Part shown: in pieces, positions 56,966 through 64,000 of the stretch
Numbering within the stretch: the stretch's first letter is position 1
Layout of the letters: each line of letters opens with the position of its first letter
Source: Cryptomeria japonica
Lineage: Eukaryota; Streptophyta; Pinopsida; Cupressales; Cupressaceae
DNA: 64,000 nt
NCBI RefSeq assembly: GCF_030272615.1
Contig: NC_081414.1
Coordinates: 52,198,636 to 52,262,635 of the forward strand
Reading direction: 5' to 3'
Program-made: the position numbers and the translations under genes
The notes under the pieces: generated by a model
What the model was told of the DNA's origin: nothing
Database searches by the model: none
Seen by the model: the letters and a program-made list of their open reading frames with translations, nothing else

Positions 56966-57719
56966 CATGTAAGAAAACAATCCTCCCCAAAATAGAGACA
57001 TGAGAAAGATTAATAACATGTTTATCAAAAGATGTCCCTAAAGATTATGACCATGGTTATGAATATGAAGAATTCTATGAAGCATGAATAAGCCACAAAC
57101 AACTATTGAGGAATAACTGTTATAACTAGTGATCCTTCACTAAAATTAGTATGAAGATCAAGATCAAAGAGATAAAATATACATGAATGATCTTAATGAT
57201 GCTAGTCAAGAACAATGCTCAAACAGATATGAGGCAATAATTTTATAGTTAAGAATTTAGATTACATATAACATTTCATTAGTAATCTAATAATAAGAAA
57301 TATAGGTTCCATTAGTCTCAAGAATTTTGATCAACTGAAAAAATATAAAAGATAATTTCCGTAAACATGTATCTAGAAGTGTACATATAGCATGTGTTCC
57401 ATCACACCAAAAATGCATGGGTAACTAGTTGCTACATTTACCCAATGCATATGAATTAAAAAAATAGGTACATAACTCACTCAAAAAAAGAGCTAAGGAA
57501 GAATTAGAATAAATAGTATGATACCCCCATAATGTTGATTAGAGAGAGGTATTATAGCCCACTAAACTTGTGTCACAATGTATTGTAAGAAGATAGAGTA
57601 GAAGCATTAGAAGGAAAGATGTATCTACAAATAATATCTAGGGTGTTCCCATTCAAGTCACACTCACATGAAGGTATATGAGATTGTGAATTCAATTTAT
57701 ACCAAACTAACCTCTCACG
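56966..57719. other. Noncoding right flank of element H
   Basis: AT-rich, with no gene or repeat recognised. It is the continuation of the 43545-46580 target sequence. Confidence 0.45.
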
Positions 57720-58123
57720 AAACAATTATAAAATCTAGGATGTTGATTGTTACTCTACGGGGCCCTCCCTGCCCAATCCTTCTTTTGATGGTCTTAATGA
57801 TAGTATTACTTGGACCATGGTTCATCGCAAACGGAAGGGAAAATATTCGCCCCTCCCCCAAATTTTCCTTGGCTTAGATGGTTCTCCCCATCTTTGAGTT
57901 GGGTTTTGGGTTGTTGCAGGTTTGATAGGTTCTTTTCACCTATCTGTCCTTGGTTCCTTTGGGGTTCGTAACCCTTTTTTGTCGTTTCCTTTGCTACCTC
58001 TGCGTTGTGTTTTTAAGGGTCAACACCCTTGTCTGTTGTTCTTGCAATGTTGATAGTTTTTGGCTATGTTAAGGGTTAGCACCCTAGTTAACGCTTCTTT
58101 ATTAATAAAAAACAATTATAAAA
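57720..58123 (+). mobile_element. Short non-LTR retroposon insertion with 14-bp target duplication
   Basis: AAACAATTATAAAA is present at both 57720-57733 and 58110-58123. The 376 bases between end in ATTAATAAAAA, a short A-rich tail on the plus strand. The body is GC-richer and T/G-rich (TTTGGGGTTCGTAACCC, AAGGGTTAGCACCCTAGTTAACGC), like 3' ends of plant L1 LINEs; a SINE is the alternative (weak A-box-like TGGCTTAGATGG near 57880 and B-box-like GGTTCGTAACC near 57963, too far apart for a tRNA). No open reading frame of note. Confidence 0.75.
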
Positions 58124-60023
58124 GGGCATGCTCAAAAAAGATAAACTTGCATGTAGGTAGACAAGGTTGTGATGGATAATTCAAAGCACACATACCAATA
58201 TTCTCACAGTGTATTTTATAAATAATGTGAGTACAATAATGACTCAACATGATGTGTAAGATCCTTAAAAAATAAATGTAGTGTTTGCCATTTTGTTTAG
58301 TGTATTTACAAGTCTAGAATTCCATAGAATGGATTCTTACAATGTGCAAAAAAAGAATCTCATGCTAAAAATTAACTTTACAAATTAAAAAAATTCAAAT
58401 TCCAAATAGAAAAATACCTAACTATCAAGTACATAGAAAGATCTTTCCAACACCATTAAGAAGTCGTAAAAGACCTTTGTGGAAAAAAGTTATGACATAT
58501 TGACAAAAAAAAATTACAAGTAGAGGCTTTAAAGAAAAATTACAAAGAATAGCAAAAGTAAATTGAGTTTTTTTATCAACATCATTATGTAGTGGTCAAA
58601 GAACTTTTTAAAGAAATTTTAAAGAAAATCAAATTCCAATAAAAAAAATACCTAAACTATCATGAAGTCGCAAAATGTCTTTGTAGGAAAAAGTTATGTC
58701 CTGTTGAAAAAAAAGTTATGTAGAGGCTTCAAAGATAATTTATGAACAATTGCCAAAAAAATAAATTGTAACATCAGTATGTAGTGTCCATAAGAACTTT
58801 TGATCACCTATAAGAAAATGTCTCCTATATGAATATTAAGACATACTATGAAACTAAACCTAAAAAATAATGAAAAGTAACGTACTTTTAGAAATTTCAC
58901 TAGTGATTTAATTACAAAACAATATTTATTATCATAAAAATGATTTGAATAGAGTAATTTTTGTCTAACAAGAGGAATTGAGGCTTAGCCTAGCAACCTA
59001 GAGCTGAGCTATTTGTTACAACACCAACCTTCTCTCTCCCTCCCCCTTCCCCATAACCTCTCGTGCAATATGCAATGGACTCCACACCACACACCACATT
59101 TAAATAAAAATCAAACTGACAACTTGATCTTCCAATAGAAAGTCAAGTTAAAGAACAATTTTAGCAATAGGGGAAGAGCACCAGTTTACCGCCCATGTTC
59201 CTATAACCATTAACTCCTTGCACACCCAGTGGGCCCCAATTACTAACTTTAAAGAAATCAAAAAAATAAAATAAAAAGTCCATTAATAAATTTCACATGT
59301 ACCAATAGCCGCTCATTTTTTAGCATTTTTGGACCATGATTGGCCCATTTGTGCACCATTATTGGTACCCATAGCACATGATTACTAGGGCATTTGTGCA
59401 TAAGTATTGACAATTTTAAGTGCATGATTATTGGGGCATTGTTAGTAGGTATCAGACAACATTTTGAAATGTGTACTTTTTGACCCTTGTGCGCATAATA
59501 GATTCTACAATGTGCATTGTTACTACCTAGAATGAATGGATAAGTTTTAATGACATCTATGAGACCATCAGTCTATGGGACCAAGAGCATCCTGGCTAAC
59601 AAATTTCAAATTCTTATCATTGTCGACTCTTCTCTTGTGGATCTTGATCAATAAGCCAAAACAATAGCTGTAAGCAATTATGTCGCATGCGTAGACAATA
59701 ACATTTTTGTCAAAATCTGATATACAATTTAGAATTTGTCAATACACGAAATTAATAGATACGCTTCCCACCAATAGCCCCAGCCCACAAATACATTTAT
59801 GACCCATTAAATAATTAACTAAGAGGAAACATATCTGTCATTCAGACATTCATGGACGCTTGTGCAAATTTGACTCCCATAGAAGCCACAGTTCTTTGTT
59901 TCCACTTTCCAAAACTAACGTTTCATTTAATAACTACAAATTCAACAATATGATATCCTCTGAGACTCTATATTCTACCATTATTTCATCATCATATCTT
60001 CTCTTATCTGATTTTGTCGCCAG

Positions 60024-60161
60024 CCATTATTGCTAAATGGACTCAACACACATATTTCTCGTTTTCTTCGTAGAAGTTGTATTACTCATCTTCCATTATT
60101 GCTAAATGGACTCAACACACATATTTCTCGTTTTCTTCGTAAAAGTTGTATTACTCATCTT
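60024..60161. repeat. 69-base tandem duplication
   Basis: Two head-to-tail copies starting CCATTATTGCTAAATGG (60024 and 60093), with one visible difference (GTAGAAG / GTAAAAG). Recent slippage or unequal exchange. Confidence 0.85.
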
Positions 60162-60392
60162 CTACAGAGATTTTCAAACTAGATTTAAGACAGATTGTTT
60201 CCTGTTTTCGATTTCTATGGAGAAGAATTAGTGTTACTACAAATCTAATCCATCAAATCTATTTTCATTGGATCGAAGGTTAGGAAAAAGTGTATCTCTT
60301 TCAACTTTCAAGGACAATAATCACAAATAATTTTAATGGAGGGATTCAACCTTACTTTTGAAAGTATTTAAAGAACTAGTATACTTATATTT

Positions 60393-60480
60393 AAAAAATA
60401 TATGTAAAATATGTCTAGAGATGTCTAGCTTATAATAAAAAATATATGTAAAATATGTCGAGAGATGTCTAGCTTATAAT
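60393..60480. repeat. 44-base tandem duplication
   Basis: Two copies of AAATATATGTAAAATATGTC plus GAGATGTCTAGCTTATAAT, offset 44 bases, differing by about one base. Confidence 0.8.
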
Positions 60481-60728
60481 AGAAAAGAATCATCTAAAAA
60501 CAAATGTTCTTCTAAAATACTAAACACTAGGAATACAAATTCATTAAAGTCCTCCATGCAAAAAATTGTTAATCTAGCTGGAGACAAGTGGCAAGGATTC
60601 TATTTTATTTGGAGTAATAAAATAACACCTCCACAAAAGCTAAAACATGGCATATTTCATGCATTTACCTGTCATTTGAATGCCAATTTTTTTCAAAAAT
60701 GGATTTTGTTTACGGACACTTTGATGTC

Positions 60729-60785
60729 ATTGTAGATGCCTCTCGGCATATCTATTGTTTCATTGTAGATGCCTCTCGGCATAAT
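60729..60785. repeat. Short direct repeat ATTGTAGATGCCTCTCGGCA
   Basis: Two copies of a 20-22-base segment about 32 bases apart. The origin is unclear. Confidence 0.7.
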
Positions 60786-61642
60786 TAAGTAATGACAGTT
60801 TATTGGTATAACACATATGTTTGTAATGGTGAAAAAATCATTCTAATATTTTTTTCAAGTTCTTTTAGATATATAGTCTCATTCCAAACTTTATATCTAT
60901 TGTTTCTATGCTAGTTCAAAATTGCAATTGTAATAGTTTTGAAATTGTAATTTATGGTTCAGCCTCTTTTTTTCCTATATATGAAAGTATAATATAGTAA
61001 TTTGATAGTCATATGAATACTATTGAAATATTGTTAGATTACAAATTGTAGTGTGTTGATATTATATCATTTACATTGAAGATTAATGCATGCTAGTTCT
61101 CTTTCTCCAGTGGAGTTTTTATTCTAAAATTCTTTCTCCATATAAATTTTGTGTTAGTATAGTTTGATGATTTTGTTCTTACTATTGATTTGTAATTATT
61201 TACATAATATTTTGTGATAATCTAAAATTAACAAATTGATTTTAGACTTGCATACACTTTGAAGAAGATTTTACTATAGCAATTTCACCTTGATCCTAAA
61301 ATGTTAATAAACATATTAGAGTTTAGTCTAGAGTTACTATTTTAACTAAGTAGTGATTATATGAGATTTATGATAACACTTGGTTACATTTATAAGTTTA
61401 CTATTCCAAGGGAGGTTTGTGGTATGGACTACATTGAGATCCATTACATTATTATCAATCACATTTATTTCAAAACACTCTCTTCTACATGTTTCAAAGC
61501 TTCGTGTTTCATATTGCGTTAAGATTTGCACTAGCTTATGACCAATGTATATCAATCCTATGGTATAAGGTTCAATATATAAGCATAACTCATATACATT
61601 CAAATGAGTTCAAATAATTAGAGATGGAGAATTAGATGTTTT

Positions 61643-62452
61643 TGTTGGCATTCTACACTCTAATGAGAATAGTTGATGTTGTCATTGATGGCAACCAACT
61701 GGCAACAGGTTTCTACACATGCACCGGCATCACAGATATCATACACTGGCAAGCACCGGCACCGACACTAGTAGGTACTTTCACTGGCATCCAGTTTACA
61801 CCGAAAATGAAGTATACCGACACTCAGGCTGACATGGGATAAAGTTTTGTTTATATGGATTGTTTTGTAAATGTAATTAACTATTTGTAAGCCGACTTGG
61901 TATATTGTATAGACTTATATATGTATGAGATCTCATAGTTCATTTTGATGTAATGTAGAAATGGTAGAATGTAATTATTGTATGAGGTGATATAGTGGAC
62001 AATGAAGGTTTTGGTTAAGGTATCTAACTGAGCTTAAACCGACATTGAACCAAGCATTTGAGATGCTATTTTGAGCAGCACATTGTATTGGATTTAATTA
62101 TCCATATTGTAGTCAGTGAGACTCTTTTGAGCAGTGCGCTCCAGGAAGTTGGCCTTCCTGCATGTGCAAACCCTTATTGTAAGTAGTATTTATTCATTGG
62201 CCAGTGAGTAAATATTGTGGGTCACAAATCCCACCGAGGTTTTTCCCACATCGGGTTTCCTCATTAAAATATCTTGTGTTATGGTGTGTTTCTATGTTGT
62301 ATCTTTTATTTCTGTTTACTGCATTAATTCTTGTTTACCGGCACACTGTTTTGGGTTGCAAAGTTATAAATAAGTTTAAATATTCAATCAACCGGTTAGA
62401 CACTGGTTCAGCCCCCCTCTCAGTGTCTTTGGGACTGTCATTGAATCTAACA
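61643..62452 (+). repeat. 5' LTR of element F (left edge approximate)
   Basis: Ends TGAATCTAACA next to the PBS. The start TGTTGGCATTC at 61643 is chosen because it pairs with the end in LTR style; a start up to about 40 bases further right is possible. It contains several ACCGGCA/CACTGGCA motifs at 61720-61800. Confidence 0.55.
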
Positions 62453-62454
62453 AT

Positions 62455-62466
62455 TGATATCAGAGC
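62455..62466 (+). promoter_or_regulatory. Primer binding site of element F
   Basis: TGATATCAGAGC, initiator-Met tRNA type with one G-to-A change, two bases after the LTR. Confidence 0.75.
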
Positions 62467-62523
62467 TTGGTCCTCTATTTGCAAAATCCTAGTAGCTTGA
62501 GGAAGATTCTGAAACCGGTACAG

Positions 62524-63650
62524 ATGGAGAACTTAAGAAAATAGTTGGAAGGAGCTCTTGAAGATTTTGATGCAGAAAAATTGAAGAATATCAAACTTGA
62601 AGATGATCTGAGGACTGCTAAGGAATTCATTAAAGGACTTCAGGAGAACCTGGTTATAGCACAAAATAAGAGAAAGAAACTTCATGAACAAATGCAGAAT
62701 GATGATAATGAAAAGGAAACTCTTAGAGACATTGCAAATAAGTTGAGACAAGAAAACACTAATATGAGGAATGAAATGCAAGATATGACTATGAGGTTAT
62801 GTAAGGATATGGAAGAGAGAAAGAAGAATGAAGAAGACTTGACTAGGAGACTTAATGATGGAGGTAATGAAAATATAAGACTTGGTCATGAAATTGATAT
62901 GCTAAAGACAAATTTGATTCACATGTAACATGATAGAGATGAGCTTGTGAGACAAGTTGGAATTCTTGAAAATGAGTTGATCACTACAAATGAACACAAA
63001 GAAAAATTCAAGAAAAGTTCAGAAAGACTTGATGATATGCTGAAAAGACAAAAACCTGATGGAGATACAATTGGACTTGGATTTTAACATGGAGAAAGTT
63101 TCGGGACTGCAAACAATCAAGATCACAGTAAATTGGTAAGACAACCTAATGCTTATAAATTCAATGGGAAATGTTTCAATTGCAACAAATATGGTCATAG
63201 AGAAAATCAATGCAGATTTAGAAATAATCACAATACAAAATTACCCACCGGTCAATGTTCTAAATGCAATAAAGTTGGTCACAATTCAGAAAATTGCAAA
63301 ATGAATGTGAAATGCTATGTTTGTGGTAGATTTGGGCATTTATCTAATCAATGCAAAACACAAACTAGTCAAGGATATGGAAAAGCTATTCAAAGGAACA
63401 ATGTAACTTGTTATGCATGTAACAAGATTGGGCATATTGCAAAATTTTGTAGAAGCAAGACTATATCGGCGAACAATAAATGATCTAGTGTGAAGGGAAA
63501 AGAAAAGGTAAATGAAATAACGCAAGATTTTTCAAAATAATGGATTAAGAAGGTAGATCAGAAAGTTGATGAAATTGTCTCTGTACCGGTAGAACAGAGT
63601 AACCCTCCACTAGTAGGAGATTCTTCATCTAAATAAGGAATAATTCTTAA
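62524..63650 (+). pseudogene. Element F Gag: coiled coil plus four zinc knuckles
   Basis: Frame from ATG 62524 with stops TAG 62542, TAA 62926, TAA 63085 and TGA 63481, readable onward to about 63,640. The N-terminal 180 residues are heptad-rich (LEDDLRTAKEFIKGLQENL). Four knuckles: CFNCNKYGHRENQC, CSKCNKVGHNSENC, CYVCGRFGHLSNQC and CYACNKIGHIAKFC, all with intact Cys/His. A lysine-rich tail follows. No typical copia capsid domain is recognised. Likely RNA binding and particle formation, by family analogy only. Confidence 0.7.
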
Positions 63651-64000
63651 GAGGACATTGATGAGGAGATTAAAAAGACACAAAAAGAGATTGATGACAT
63701 AGCGGACAACATGATAGGTTCATCTAAACTTATCTTAGTTTTTGAGGGGGAAATGCAATTTTTGAGGAGAAGTTGGAGAAACTTGAGAAAGAGAAGGAAA
63801 GGATAAGGCTGAAGGCTTAGGAACTAAATAATAAACTTAGTCCAAGGTTAAATAGTCTCATTACTCAACGGGTTGAATTATCTAAGGCAACAAATCCTAG
63901 AGAACGATCACCGGAGCAACAAACGCACTATCTCATTGGTATGATCCAGCAAACTGAGGCAACTCTAATTGACAGCAACAAGTTTATGCAGAGTTTGAAC
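63651..64000 (+). other. Element F interior after gag, to window edge
   Basis: Helical, lysine/glutamate-rich coding-like segments continue in shifting frames (KLEKLEKEKERIRLKA-like near 63775). No enzyme motif is visible before the window ends. Confidence 0.4.

Larger units (their letters stand above)
58124..61642. other. AT-rich noncoding stretch with small duplications
   Basis: About 3.5 kb without a recognised gene. A diverged duplication of about 150-230 bases (about 58380-58570 against 58600-58760, both with TACCTAACTATCA, AAGTCG(T/C)AAAA and GTAGAGGCTT) and three small tandem duplications are listed separately or in the findings. Confidence 0.5.
61643..64000 (+). mobile_element. Element F: LTR retrotransposon, 5' part only
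   Basis: A probable 5' LTR (61643-62452), a PBS and a gag with four zinc knuckles; the element runs out of the window. The coiled-coil-plus-knuckles Gag plan matches element E, so F may belong to the same broad group. Whether it has pol is not visible here. Confidence 0.7.

Noticed and set aside
57734-58109. Pol III A and B boxes making this a SINE
   Set aside because: The candidate boxes are about 80 bases apart and imperfect; an L1-type 3' end fits as well, so only a general non-LTR call is made.
61636-61842. Small open frame at the start of element F's LTR
   Set aside because: Lies within LTR sequence with ACCGGCA repeats; no start context or homology to suggest a gene.

Overview
The window looks like intergenic, repeat-dominated nuclear DNA of a seed plant with a large genome. 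A gymnosperm is my best guess, inferred from old, heavily nested, decayed LTR retrotransposons with very long LTRs. I see no intact host gene, rRNA, tRNA or CRISPR. Almost every reading frame belongs to a transposable element or to cargo carried by one, and nearly all are broken by premature stops or frameshifts.

Layout. (1) 1 to about 11,075: the 3' part of a Ty3/gypsy element of the Tat/Ogre type (protease, G-patch-like segment, RT, first RNase H, second archaeal-type RNase H, integrase). A long 3' region follows. It carries, in antisense, a plant mobile domain (PMD) gene with its own TATA box and an intron with consensus ends; then come the polypurine tract (PPT) and 3' LTR. (2) 12,164-14,790 (-): a broken hAT-type transposase gene. 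(3) 16,292-43,544: Ty1/copia element 'A' (+), split by three later insertions: 'C' at 18,659-24,965 (carrying a large unrecognised minus-strand gene), 'E' at 26,911-34,903 (an LTR element with no pol, a five-knuckle Gag and a large unknown second ORF), and 'B' at 36,803-43,338 (a minus-strand copia copy with a duplicated gag and deleted protease/integrase front, sitting in A's 3' LTR). (4) 46,586-56,960: Ty3/gypsy chromovirus 'H' (Tekay/Del-like, minus strand), with a perfect 5-bp target duplication and LTRs of about 4.1 and 1.35 kb. (5) 57,734-58,109: a short non-LTR insertion with a 14-bp target duplication. (6) 61,643-64,000: the 5' LTR and gag of another element, 'F', whose Gag plan matches E. 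AT-rich DNA with small duplications lies between.

The most interesting content is the cargo: the spliced antisense PMD gene in the Tat-type element, the unknown ORF2 of pol-less element E, and the unknown gene in insert C, which shows a faint local resemblance to E ORF2. A second theme is decay: most premature stops I traced are TAG, as expected if methylated CAG sites deaminate. Names A, B, C, E, F, H and T (the Tat-type element) are my own labels. All calls come from reading the sequence by eye; no database search was run.
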